Below are positions 51,798 through 62,800 of a stretch of DNA of 64,000 nucleotides, in pieces. A model generated the notes under the pieces. That model had not been told where the DNA came from, did not search any database, and saw nothing but the letters and a program-made list of their open reading frames with translations. The stretch comes from Soonwooa sp023440705 (GTDB lineage Bacteria; Bacteroidota; Bacteroidia; Flavobacteriales; Weeksellaceae), in NCBI GenBank assembly GCA_023440705.1, contig JAEXRP010000003.1, positions 94,896-158,895 on the forward strand, given 5' to 3'. The number at the start of each line of letters is the position of its first letter. The stretch's first letter is position 1. The translations under genes were made by a program, and so were the position numbers.

Positions 51798-52256
51798 TTA
51801 TCCATTAAAGATCACTTTCTTTTTGATGCTGTAGTTAAGTACAGAAACCGTTACAATTGCAGCGATTTTACTAATCATTTCTGGAGAGAAAGTGAAAATC
51901 TTGATGCTAAAATAACTCGTAAAGACGTAATGGAAAAATATTTGGAATAAGGTTAAACTTAATATAGTTGATATAAAAGAAACAATCATAAAGTACATAA
52001 ACTCACGACGTTTGGAGTGTTTTCCTCTTTCAAAAACAAACCAAATACTCAAAAAATAATTAGTAATAATACCACAACAAGTTGATAAGATGTTACTCAA
52101 AGGATATTTTATGCCGTAAAGATTATATTCCCATGTTGCGATTTTGGGGATGTTAACGCTAAATAGTTTGAAGCTGCCGATTTCTACAATGGCGCTTAAA
52201 CCTCCAGCGATGATAAAAAACAAAACCTGTTTTTGTTTTAAAAGTAAATCTTTCAT
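51798..52256 (-). CDS. GtrA-family membrane protein
   Basis: The 152-residue protein has four membrane helices in the GtrA pattern (FFIIAGGLSAIVEIGSFKLF, GIITNYFLSIWFVF, and a C-terminal ILSLTLFQIFF then VSVLNYSIKKKVIF). GtrA proteins help flip or transfer undecaprenyl-linked sugars for O-antigen or cell-wall glycosylation. The start is ATG 52256, because a promoter box covers the earlier ATG at 52265. It is in an operon with plsC. Confidence 0.87.
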   Translation of the reverse strand: MKDLLLKQKQVLFFIIAGGLSAIVEIGSFKLFSVNIPKIATWEYNLYGIKYPLSNILSTCCGIITNYFLSIWFVFERGKHSKRREFMYFMIVSFISTILSLTLFQIFFHYVFTSYFSIKIFTFSPEMISKIAAIVTVSVLNYSIKKKVIFNG

Positions 52257-52262
52257 TTGGTG

Positions 52263-52270
52263 CAAATTTA
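52263..52270 (-). promoter_or_regulatory. Promoter -7 box that fixes the gtrA start, leaderless spacing
   Basis: TAAATTTG on the minus strand ends 6 nt before ATG 52256 and overlaps the alternative ATG at 52265. Confidence 0.5.
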
Positions 52271-52610
52271 AACTTTTAATGTTAAAATATTAAAACAGTT
52301 TTTTTAAGATTATGAGAATCAAAAATTATGTATTTATCAGGCTTTTATAAAATCTTATAAGCTTAAACTCAATAAAATTGTGGTAAAATAAACGAAAATG
52401 ACGATGAAATCTAGAAATATTGAATGATTTATTATTTAGAAAAACATTAAAATATTTAAAATAATATTAAAAAATGTTATTTTATTTTGATATTAATTCT
52501 AAAAATGTATCTTTATTCTAAGAATAACGCATTTGAAGTGTGTGTGCTGTTTTCCACTTATTTGTATGTTGTTCTTCGATATTTTTAACACAATACAATA
52601 CAAATATATT
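52271..52610. other. AT-rich intergenic region
   Basis: 340 nt between divergent genes. Several near-matches to TAnnTTTG occur (for example TATCTTTA near 52508) but none is exact. No repeat, RNA or gene is seen. A frame that extends the next gene upstream to 52533 encodes a Cys- and Phe-rich leader and is unlikely to be real. Confidence 0.45.
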
Positions 52611-52868
52611 ATGAAAAAGCGTCCAAGTTATCGAAAATTTCAGCCTCAGTTGAAAAAAATTGAGGAGCTTGAAAAGAATAATTCGACTTTTAAAAGAATC
52701 TATTCTGAGTACGAACTAATGTCCGACGAACTGTGGGAAATAGAAAATGACGAGAAAAATTCGGTGCCGGACGATTTTATTAATGCTATACAATTGCAAA
52801 CCGAATATCTCGAAGAAGAGATCAATAATTGGCTGACGAATATCACGCCAAGAGATAATGATGCCTAA
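52611..52868 (+). CDS. Small charged hypothetical protein
   Basis: The 85-residue product from ATG 52611 (MKKRPSYRKFQPQLKKIEEL) is strongly charged and probably an all-helical coiled coil (LEKNNSTFKRIYSEYELMSDELWE, then LQTEYLEEEINNWL). It has no signal peptide or membrane helix. I do not recognise the family. It lies 57 nt before the BadF-type kinase gene and may be co-transcribed with it. Confidence 0.6.
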   Translation: MKKRPSYRKFQPQLKKIEELEKNNSTFKRIYSEYELMSDELWEIENDEKNSVPDDFINAIQLQTEYLEEEINNWLTNITPRDNDA

Positions 52869-52925
52869 TATATTATTTACAGAATAATTTCCTACTTTTA
52901 CAGGCCTAATTTATTTATAAAATAT

Positions 52926-53792
52926 ATGATTGCAATTGTAGATGGAGGTTCTACTAAATGCGATTGGGTTATCCTAGAACATGATGGTAAAGAGGTCTTT
53001 AAGACAGAAACCGTCGGTTTTAATCCCAATATTATCTCACCAGAACTTATTGCGCCCGAAGTCGAAAATAACAAAGCTTTGATGTCTGTTGCTAGCGATA
53101 TCAAACATGTGTTTTTTTATGGCTCTGGTTGTGGCGTGCAAAAAAATAGAGAAATTGTCCAAAGAGAACTTAACAAAGTTTTCAAAAATGCTTATGTAAC
53201 AGCAAAGGAAGATCTTGTAGCAGCAGCTTATGCAGCGTATAGAGGTCATCCTGAAATTGTATGTATTCTTGGGACGGGTTCTAATTCTTGTTATTTTGAT
53301 GGAGAAAAACTAAGGACAGAATTGCCGTCTCTGGGCTTCTTAATAGGAGACGAGGGTAGTGGCAGCTCGCTTGGGAAGCAACTCGTGCGTCATTTTTTTA
53401 TGAAAAAATTACCACCAGATTTACACAATCAGTTTGCGGAAATCTATCAACTTAACATCGAAGATTTGTTACAGAATATGTATCACAATCCTCGTGTTAA
53501 TGCCTATTTTGCAGATTTCACAAGATTTATTGTTGATCGCAAAACGCATCCATATTTTCAACAATTTGTATATAAAGAACTTAGAAACTTTTTAGAATTT
53601 CAGGTTCTTCCTTATAAAGAATGTCGCAGTAGCGAACTCAACTTCATCGGATCAATCGCTTATTTTTTCGAAGATATTTTGAGAGCTGTTGCGGCTGAAT
53701 TTCATTTCACGGTGGGTGATATTGTACAACGACCAATAGAAAGTCTTGTTAACTACCACCGCGACTATTTTTTACCAAAACTTTTACCCTAA
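52926..53792 (+). CDS. BadF/BadG-type ATPase, N-acetylglucosamine kinase-like
   Basis: The 288-residue ASKHA-fold protein has phosphate-1 motif IVDGGSTKCDW (residues 4-14), YGSGCG, EDLVAAAYAAYRG, phosphate-2 motif ILGTGSNSCYFDG and the LIGDEGSGSSLGK segment. These match the BadF/BadG/BcrA/BcrD family and, by length, the GlcNAc kinase-like members used in amino-sugar recycling. A role in peptidoglycan recycling is inference. maeB follows after 58 nt. Confidence 0.85.
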   Translation: MIAIVDGGSTKCDWVILEHDGKEVFKTETVGFNPNIISPELIAPEVENNKALMSVASDIKHVFFYGSGCGVQKNREIVQRELNKVFKNAYVTAKEDLVAAAYAAYRGHPEIVCILGTGSNSCYFDGEKLRTELPSLGFLIGDEGSGSSLGKQLVRHFFMKKLPPDLHNQFAEIYQLNIEDLLQNMYHNPRVNAYFADFTRFIVDRKTHPYFQQFVYKELRNFLEFQVLPYKECRSSELNFIGSIAYFFEDILRAVAAEFHFTVGDIVQRPIESLVNYHRDYFLPKLLP

Positions 53793-53850
53793 GTTTTGCG
53801 TTTATCAATTATTGTAGAAGGGAATTTTTTAATTAATTAAAAAAATTAGT

Positions 53851-56136
53851 ATGCCGAAACAAAATCAAAAAGATTTAAATGCTTTTAACAAAGCTGCTTT
53901 AGATTATCATAAAGCCGAACCAAAAGGAAAAATCGAAGTTGTACCATCTAAGCCACACTCATCTCAAAGAGATTTGAGTTTGGCATATTCGCCAGGTGTT
54001 GCTGTGCCTTGTATGGAAATCCACAACAATCCGCAAACTGTGTACGACTACACGGCAAAAGGAAATTTGGTGGCAGTTATTTCTAACGGAACTGCAGTTC
54101 TTGGGCTTGGCGACATTGGTGCGGAAGCTTCAAAACCAGTTATGGAAGGTAAAGGTCTTCTTTTCAAAATATTTGCAGATATCAATGTTTTCGATATTGA
54201 GATTGACGAAAAAGATCCCGATAAATTCATTGAAATTGTAAAAGGAATTGCGCCAACTTTTGGTGGAATTAACCTCGAAGATATCAAAGCGCCAGAAGCT
54301 TTCTATATCGAACAAAGATTAAAAGAGGAATTAAATATTCCTTTGATGCACGACGACCAACATGGTACGGCGATTATTTCTGCGGCGGCATTAATCAACG
54401 CTTTAGAAATTGCAGATAAAAAAATTGATGAAGTTAAAGTTGTTGTTAATGGCGCAGGTGCCGCGGCAATCGCTTGTACTAAATTATATATTGCATTGGG
54501 ACTTTCTAAAGAAAATGTCTTGATGTGTGACTCAAAAGGTGTTATCAATCACAAAAGAACAAATTTAACACCTGAAAAAATAGATTTTATTGCTGAAACT
54601 GACATTGAAACATTAGAAGTTGCACTGAAAGGTGCTGACGTTTTTGTTGGTTTATCAAAAGGAAATGTAATGTCGCCAGAGATGTTGTTAAGCATGGCGG
54701 ACAATCCAATTGTTTTTGCATTGGCAAATCCAGATCCAGAAATTGATTACAACTTAGCGGTTGAGACTAGAAAAGATGTTATTCTGGCTACAGGACGAAG
54801 CGATTTTCCTAATCAGGTGAATAACGTTTTGGGCTTCCCATATATTTTCCGTGGTGCTTTGGATGTACAAGCAACAGGTATTAACGAGGCGATGAAGTTG
54901 GCAGCGGTTCGTGCATTAGCAGCTTTAGCGAAAGAGCAAGTGCCGGAAGTTGTGAAGTTGGCTTATAATATTAAACAATTGCATTTTGGAAGAGATTATT
55001 TTATTCCAAAACCTTTTGATAGTCGACTTTTAACGAGAGTTTCTATGGCAGTTGCAAAAGCAGCGATGGAAAGCGGTATTGCGAAAAGTCCAATTACGGA
55101 TTTTGAAGAATACGAAAACAATTTGCTAGATCGTATGGGACGTGACGAACGTCTGATCCGTATGATGCAAAGTCGCGCGAAGTCTAATCCGATGCGTGTA
55201 ACTTTGGGTAATGCTGAAGAATATAATGTTCTGAAAGCGGCTCAAATTCTTTTGGAAGAAGGTATTGCAAAACCAATTTTGTTGGGTGAAAAGAAATTCA
55301 TCAAACAACAAATGGAAAAATATAACATTAATATCGATGTGCCGATTGTTGATCCAATGGACGATGATCAGGAAGAAAATCGTGTTAAATATCGCGAAAC
55401 ACTTTGGAAACTTCGTCAACGTAAAGGGATGAATGAGTACAAAGCGAAACTCTTTGTGCGTCAAAGAGATTACTTTGGACCTTTAATGTTAAAACATGGT
55501 GATACAGATGCGTTGATTGTTGGTTTTTCTAAAAATTATTCTTCGGTTTTAAAACCAATTTTAGAAGTTGTCGAAAAAGAAAAAGGTGTTGACAAAGTGG
55601 CGGCGATGATGATGATTTTAACAGAGAAAAAACCAATTTTCTTTGCAGATACGTCAATTAACCAAAATCCGACTGCTGAAGATTTGGTTAATATTGCTAA
55701 AATGTCAGAAATGACGGTTAAAACTTTTGCTATTGAACCAAGAATCGCAATGTTGTCCTTTGAGAACTTTGCAGCAATTTCTGAAACTTCAAAAAAAGTG
55801 GCGAAAGCGGTTTCTATTCTTCATGAGAAATTCCCGAAAATGATTGTCGATGGCGAGATACAACCAGATTTCGCTATGAATAGTGATCATTTGAGTGATT
55901 ATCCGTTCTCAAAATTAGGGACAGAACCAGCTAATGTTTTTGTATTTCCAAATTTAGAAAGTGCGAATTTATCTTACAAAATTATTCGTGGGATGAAGAT
56001 GGCACAAGTTGTTGGTCCAATTTTAATGGGACTAAAACAGCCAGTGCATGTACTACAAATGCGCTCTAGCGTTGACGAAATTGTGAATTTGGCGACAATT
56101 GCAGTTTTGGATGCACAAAGAAGACAAGTGAAATAA
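53851..56136 (+). CDS. maeB: NADP-dependent malic enzyme with phosphotransacetylase-like domain
   Basis: MaeB decarboxylates malate to pyruvate with NADP+. The 761-residue protein has an N-terminal malic-enzyme half. It contains RDLSLAYSPGVAVPC, NLEDIKAPEAF, the metal site MHDDQHGTAI, and the nucleotide motif VVNGAGAAAIAC; GRSDFPNQVNNVLGFPYIFRGALD is seen in parts. The C-terminal half (from about 430) resembles phosphotransacetylase (KPIFFADTSINQNPTAEDL, DGEIQPDFAMN) and usually regulates the enzyme rather than catalysing. The length is typical of the fused class. Confidence 0.95.
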   Translation: MPKQNQKDLNAFNKAALDYHKAEPKGKIEVVPSKPHSSQRDLSLAYSPGVAVPCMEIHNNPQTVYDYTAKGNLVAVISNGTAVLGLGDIGAEASKPVMEGKGLLFKIFADINVFDIEIDEKDPDKFIEIVKGIAPTFGGINLEDIKAPEAFYIEQRLKEELNIPLMHDDQHGTAIISAAALINALEIADKKIDEVKVVVNGAGAAAIACTKLYIALGLSKENVLMCDSKGVINHKRTNLTPEKIDFIAETDIETLEVALKGADVFVGLSKGNVMSPEMLLSMADNPIVFALANPDPEIDYNLAVETRKDVILATGRSDFPNQVNNVLGFPYIFRGALDVQATGINEAMKLAAVRALAALAKEQVPEVVKLAYNIKQLHFGRDYFIPKPFDSRLLTRVSMAVAKAAMESGIAKSPITDFEEYENNLLDRMGRDERLIRMMQSRAKSNPMRVTLGNAEEYNVLKAAQILLEEGIAKPILLGEKKFIKQQMEKYNINIDVPIVDPMDDDQEENRVKYRETLWKLRQRKGMNEYKAKLFVRQRDYFGPLMLKHGDTDALIVGFSKNYSSVLKPILEVVEKEKGVDKVAAMMMILTEKKPIFFADTSINQNPTAEDLVNIAKMSEMTVKTFAIEPRIAMLSFENFAAISETSKKVAKAVSILHEKFPKMIVDGEIQPDFAMNSDHLSDYPFSKLGTEPANVFVFPNLESANLSYKIIRGMKMAQVVGPILMGLKQPVHVLQMRSSVDEIVNLATIAVLDAQRRQVK

Positions 56137-56162
56137 GAATTAATTATTTTCAAAAAATAGAT

Positions 56163-56190
56163 AAAGCGGGACTTCGGTTTCGCTTTTTTT
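56163..56190 (+). terminator. Terminator of maeB
   Basis: A 10-bp stem with two G-U pairs (56163-56172 with 56177-56186), a TTCG tetraloop, then a T run. Confidence 0.85.
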
Positions 56191-56270
56191 ATTAAGAATT
56201 TTTATCAATTTTAACAAGATTTTTTAATTCTCGTTTCGAATTAATATATTAGCAAATTGTTAATTAGATT

Positions 56271-56855
56271 ATGATTTATTCATTAAAAGGAATAGTGGAG
56301 GAGTTAACGCCGACTTATGCCGTAATAGACGTCAACGGCGTTGGTTATTATGTTGGTATTAGCTTACAAACTTCGCAAATGCTGAAGCTTGGTACACACC
56401 ACAAACTTTATATACAACAGATTATTCGAGAAGATGCCCATTTGCTGTTTGGCTTTAACACACTTTTGGAAAAAGAAATGTTCAATCTCTTAATTAGTGT
56501 TAATGGCGTAGGCGCAATTTCGGCACTTATCCTTTTGTCATCGTTGACCTTAGAAGAGACCGCTTCTGCAATCCAAAACGGACAAAGTGTAGTTTTGCAA
56601 AAAGTGAAAGGCATCGGTACCAAAACTGCCGAACGTATTATCGTCGATCTTAAAGATAAGGTAGCCAAATTTGGGCTTTCGTCAGAAAATATTTCTCAAT
56701 TCGTAGATAATAAAGTTAAAGATGAGGCGTTAACTGCTTTAGAGGTTTTAGGTATTTCTAAAAAAATGTCGGAGAAGATTGCAGATCGCATTCAGAAGAA
56801 AAATCCAGAAGTTTCGGTGGAAGAACTGGTAAAAGAAATTTTAAAAAACATTTAA
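56271..56855 (+). CDS. ruvA: Holliday junction helicase subunit RuvA
   Basis: RuvA binds four-way junctions and loads RuvB. The 194-residue product has the N-terminal OB-fold (MIYSLKGIVEELTPTYAVID, VGYYVGISLQT), helix-hairpin-helix motifs with LLISVNGVGAISALILLSS and VKGIGTKTAERIIVDLKDK, and a C-terminal RuvB-interacting three-helix domain (ALEVLGISKKMSEKIADRI). sprA starts 44 nt downstream, an order I recall from other flavobacteria. Confidence 0.96.
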   Translation: MIYSLKGIVEELTPTYAVIDVNGVGYYVGISLQTSQMLKLGTHHKLYIQQIIREDAHLLFGFNTLLEKEMFNLLISVNGVGAISALILLSSLTLEETASAIQNGQSVVLQKVKGIGTKTAERIIVDLKDKVAKFGLSSENISQFVDNKVKDEALTALEVLGISKKMSEKIADRIQKKNPEVSVEELVKEILKNI

Positions 56856-56899
56856 CATTTTTTGTGTTTTAGATAATACAGATGTAAAAAGAGAAGATA

Positions 56900-59800
56900 G
56901 TGAGGAGAGAGTTTTACTTTAAAAAGATTTTTGCATTGTTGTTGGTTTTAGTTGGGTGCATACAAGCTATGGCACAAGAAAAACCAAATGACAGTGTCAA
57001 TATCAAAAATCATTTCAATTTAGCAAGTCCTATTCGATACGAGGCATTCTATGATGTCAAAGAAGGGATTTATTATTTGTATCCAAAGATTGGAAATACA
57101 ACGGTTGGTAATCCGTTGGTGATGACATTTGATCAATATCGTAACTATATGTTGCAAAATCAATTGAAGTCTTATTTCCAAGAAAAATCGGATAACAACA
57201 ATTTAGCAAACCGAAAAGATCAAGCTGATGCTAAGAAGAAAGGTCTTTTGCCAAGCATCACAATCCGAAATAAAATTTTTGAAAACATTTTCGGAAGTAA
57301 TAAAATTGAGTTAATTCCTCAAGGTTATGCGTCTTTCGACTTGGGTGTTCTTTTGCAAAAAATTGACAATCCGCTGATCTTACCACAAAACCGAAACAAT
57401 TTCACGATTAACATTCAACAAAGAATGCAATTGGGACTGACGGGGAAAGTTGGTGAGAATTTGCAGTTAAAAGCCAATTACGATACCCAAAGTGGTTTTG
57501 CATTCGAGAACAGAATGAACTTGATGTGGCAAGCAAAAGGATCTTGGAAGGATTTGCAATCTAAAGGTCTCGATGACAAAACAACGGGTGGCGAAGATAA
57601 AGTCATCAAAAAAGTAGAGTTTGGTAACGTTAGTATGCCACTTTCTACCAGTTTGATTCGTGGCGCGCAATCACTTTTCGGTCTTAAGACAGATTTCCAG
57701 TTGGGTAAGACTACTGGTACTTTTGTGTTTTCGCAACAACAAGGAGAAGCTCGTAATATTGTTGTACAAGGTGGTGGAGCAATTAGCACCTTTAAAGTTA
57801 ACGCTTATGATTATGAAGATAATCAACACTACTTTTTAGGACATTATTTTTATGATAATTATGACAAAACGCTATTAACATATCCAACACTTAGCACAAG
57901 AATTAATGTAACAAGACTCGAAGTTTGGGTTTTGGATCAAGGTTCTGCTAATCTTCAGGATCAAAAAAGTATTGTAGGTATCCGAGATTTGGGAGATGGT
58001 GTAGGTGCTTATCCAAGCAATGCGCAGAATGGATTATATAATGCAGTTACAGGTTTAGGAGCAGGCTTGCGTGATGTTGGTACGGCTTATAATACTATTA
58101 ATGGACAAAACTTACCTAATGCGCAAGGCGGTACAGAACCTTATATTGATGGTGAGCAATTTATTTTTAATAGAAAAGCTAAACGATTAAATCCAGGTGA
58201 GTACAAATTCAATCCACAATTAGGTTATATTTCATTAAACCAAAGATTAAATGACAACCAGTTCTTAGCGGTTTCATACTCGTATACAATTGCAGGATCG
58301 GATCAAGTATATAAAGTCGGGGAATTTTCAGAAGAAAGTTCGGTTCTTGTAACTAAAATGTTGAAGTCAAATACCATGGTGAAAACAACATCGCCAATGT
58401 GGGATTTGATGATGAAGAACATTTATCCGATGAATGCAAATCAAGTTCAGCAAGAAAATTTCTTATTGAATGTCTACTATCGTGATAATACTTCAGGTGG
58501 TAAGGTTAACTATTTGCCAGGTATCACAACGCCAGAAAATAACTTATTGAAAACCGTTAACTGGGATCGATTAAATCTTAACAATGACGTCCAAGCAGAA
58601 AATGGTGTTTTTGGTGATGGTATTTTTGACTTTGTACCAGGTCTTACCATAGAGCCAGAACAAGGTAAATTAATCTTTACTAAAGTTCAGCCTTTTGGTA
58701 AAACAATGTCGGATCTTATAGAAAGTCTTCCTAATAGTAATAGTATTGATGCTAAACAATATGTTTATACCGACCTATATACCAAATTAAAAGAAACAGC
58801 CAAGCAAAGTAACCTAGCGCAACGATATACAATTGAAGGTCGTTACAAAGGCGCACAAGGTCAAGGTATCTCGATGGGTGCTATTAACGTGCCACAAGGA
58901 TCAGTACGTGTTACAGCTAATGGTGTACAATTGACGGAAGGTGTGGACTATACTGTAGATTATATGTTGGGTACGGTAACGATTATTAACGAACAAGTTA
59001 AGCAATCGGGACAAGCCATCAACATTTCTATGGAAAACCAAATGACGTTTAATACCCAAAGAAAACGTTTCTTAGGATTAAATTTAGAGCGTCGTTTTAA
59101 TGATCATTTGACGGTGGGTGCAACCGTTGTTAACTATGCAGAAAGACCTTTAACTCAAAAAGTGAATTTCGGTCAAGAAGCGGTTAATAATACGATGGCA
59201 GGTTTCAATATTTTGTATAATAACGAACTTCCTTTCCTAACAAGATTAACGGATAAAATTCCATTTATCAATACAGAAGCGCCTTCTAATTTAAACTTTA
59301 AAGCAGAAGCAGCTTATTTAATTCCAGGTCAGAATAAAGGAACTAACGACCAATCTTATATTGATGATTTTGAACAAACAACTTCAAAAATTTCATTAAA
59401 AGAGCCGAGTTTGTGGAGTATTGCTTCTAAACCTGAACTTAATAAAACAGATCCAATTTTTGCAAATGCAGGATTGAATGATGATACACAAAATGGTTAT
59501 GGTAGAGGTTTGACATCTTGGTATAACATTGACCCGAGATTCTACGGAGTTGGTGGTAAAGCGCCAAACGGTATTAATGCACAAGTCTTATCAAACCACC
59601 GTTCGCGTCGTGTTATGATGTCCGAATTGTACAACGAAAGAGATTTTGTAGCTGGAGAACAAACCATGTTGACAACTTTTGACGTGAGTTTTTACCCAAG
59701 TCAAAGAGGTCCTTATAATGTGAATCCTTTAGATGAATCCGCTAACCAACGTTGGGGAGGTCTTATGAGATCAATCGGTGTATCTAACTTTGTTAATTCG

Positions 59801-62800
59801 AATATCGAATATGTTGAGTTTTGGATGATGGATCCTTATGCGGATGGTAATAATCTAGGAAATGATCCAAAATTATTATTACAATTGGGTAACGTATCAG
59901 AAGATGTTCTTAAAGATGGTAAACTTCTTTACGAAAACGGAATGCCAACAACTTCTAACCCAACGCAGACAACAAGCTCTGAATGGGGAAGTCAGCCAAC
60001 GCAATTCCCGATTCTATATGCTTTCTCGACAGAAGGTGATGAGAGAACGCAACAAGATTTAGGTTACGATGGTCTTAATGACGAAGCTGAATCTTCGAAG
60101 TTTGGCGTGTCATTTAATAACCCAGTGACCAATGAGTTGGATCCAGCATCGGATAACTTTGTATTCTATATGTCGGATAAATTCCAAGGGACATTGGCTT
60201 CTTCTCTTATCGATCGTTATCGTTATTTCCGTAATCCACAAGGTAACTCACAAGCTAATACTTTAGAAGTTGCTACGCAATTGCCAGATGCAGAAGATGT
60301 TAATAGAGATTATAACTTAGACCAAAGTGAAGATTATAACCAATATACAATTGACTTAGCAAAAGACAAATTAGTTCTTGATGGGACAAACAAAATTGTT
60401 GACATCAAAGAAGTGAATGTTAAGTTTGAAAATGGTCAAAATTCTAAAGTTAAATGGTATTTGTTCAGAATTCCGGTTTCTCAATATGATGATAAATCTT
60501 TAGGAGGAAATGGTGATGCTGCAATTCTTAATAACGTGAGATTTGCGAGAATGATCCTTAAAGGTTTTGAACAAACTTCTACTTTAAGATTTGGTACGTT
60601 TGATTTGGTAAGATCAGATTGGAGAAAATATACAAATCGATTAGCTTATAACAATGCTGCAGACGATCTTAATGAAGGACAATCGATTACTAATATTAGT
60701 AAGTTCGATGTAGGAAGTGTGAACTTAGAAGAAAATGCTTTAGGAAAACCACCTTATGTATTGCCTCCAGGTATCGATAGACAAGTGTTAAGTGGTAACG
60801 CTGGTGCACAAAGACAAAATGAATCTTCGCTTTACATGAAGGTTAATAATTTGGGTAAAGAGGCGAGAGGTGTGTTCAAAAATACAAATCTTGATATGCG
60901 TCGCTACAAAAAACTAGAATTGTTTGTACACGCGGAAGATCTTAAAAATGTGATGAATACAAGTGTTGACCCAGATGCTAAATTCTTCATTCGTTTTGGA
61001 TCAGATGCTACGGATAACTATTACGAATACGAAGCTTCATTAAAATATACAGCGCAAAATGCAACATCACCATTAGATATTTGGCCAACAGAAAACCAAG
61101 TTAATCTAGCGATTGAAGAATTTGTTAATGCGAAAATGAAGCGTGACGAACTGGTGAAAGATAATGCGCCAGGAGTCAAACTCGACACACGTTACGAATA
61201 TGTAGATTATAAACCAGATGGCGATAATAAGAAAATCTTTATTAAAGGTCGTCCGAGTTTAGGGAATGTAACTAATATTTTAATTGGTGTTAGAAATAAC
61301 GATGGCGCAGGATCTAACAGAGGAATGATGGCTGGGCAACAAAAAGATTTAATCCTTTGGGTTAACGAGATTCGTCTTTCCGAAATCGAAAATAAAGGAG
61401 GTTATGCAGGTAATGCTTCCCTTAACTTTAACTTAGGAGACTTTGCTTTAGTTAATGCTAATGCAGCTTATTCATCAGTCGGATTTGGAGCAATTGACCA
61501 AAAACCTTCAGAAAGAGCGCAGTCATCTAACTCGACATTTAGTATTAATACAACGGTTAATGTGGACAAATTCCTTCCTGAGAAAGTTGGTATGAAGATT
61601 CCGCTTAACTACTCGTATACGCAAACCATCGAAGATCCAAAATATAATCCGCTTGATAATGATGTGGAGTTGACAAAATCGCCTAACGAAGCTGATCTTA
61701 AAAAAGTGGTTAGAACATACAGTCAACAACGTAGTATTGGTGTTGTTAACATGCGTAAAGAACGTATGAATCCTAACAAAAAACCAAAATTCTATGATGT
61801 AGAAAACTTGTCTTTAACGACGATTTATAACGATGATTACTTCCGTGACATCTATACAAAACGTAATTACAGACAATACTTAAAAGGATCGATTGAGTAT
61901 AATTATAACTTCAAACCATTTGTATTACGTCCATTTAACAAAATGATTAGCGATACTGCGAAGTCTTACAAATATTTGAGATGGATAAAAGAAGTTAACT
62001 TCAATCCGGTGCCGACGAGATTGTCTTTCAGAACAATGTTGGACAGAAATTACAATGAGTTAGAGTTTAGAAATATTGATGCATTAATAAATGGAAATAT
62101 TGATAATTCTAATACGATTCGTAACCGTACGTTCTACTTCGGATGGCAGTATAGTTTAGGATTTAATTTCACTAAATCTTTGAAGATGGAAATTAACTCT
62201 GAAACGAGAACTCTGAATGATAATCTGTCAGTGTACGATATGAATACAAGTAGTATTTTCGGAAATCCTTTCAGAGCGGGACGTCCTGTACAATACAATC
62301 ATAGAGTACAACTTAATTATCGTTTGCCGTTTGAGTATTTACCGTATTTGGATTTCATTAATGCAGAATTGGGTTACAGCTTCCAATATAACTGGAATGC
62401 AAGATCATCAGCACTTCGTAACTTCCAAAATCCTGAAACAGGCGTTATCGAAAGTCTTGGTAATGTTGGTCAAAATACCAATACGATTTTGGCGACCTCG
62501 ACAGTTGATGTACCGAAGTTTTTAGGTAAGTTTAAATACTTCCAAAAGATAACGGAAACTATGTCTAAGAGAAGACAAGAGATTGACTCACTTAACAATG
62601 TCTATTCTCAAAACTTCTTGAAGAAAGGTAAAAAGAAAGAATTCAAAGCTTATAAGTTTAAAAATAAGTTGTCGCCTTTCCAAGCGGTTGCTTATGCACT
62701 AACATCAATCAAGCAGTTGGATGTTAATTATAATGAGAACAATGGTATTGTGTTACCAGGACTATTGTCAGCACCTAACTTCTATGGTGTTGGACAAACG

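Noticed and set aside
52533..52610. Upstream extension of the 85-residue protein
   Set aside because: The extra residues are rich in Cys, Phe and Ile unlike the charged coiled-coil body, and ATG 52611 is preceded by an A-rich stretch as at other genes.
57467..57789. Two minus-strand frames inside sprA
   Set aside because: They are antisense shadows. The plus-strand frame is continuous and matches SprA over its whole length.
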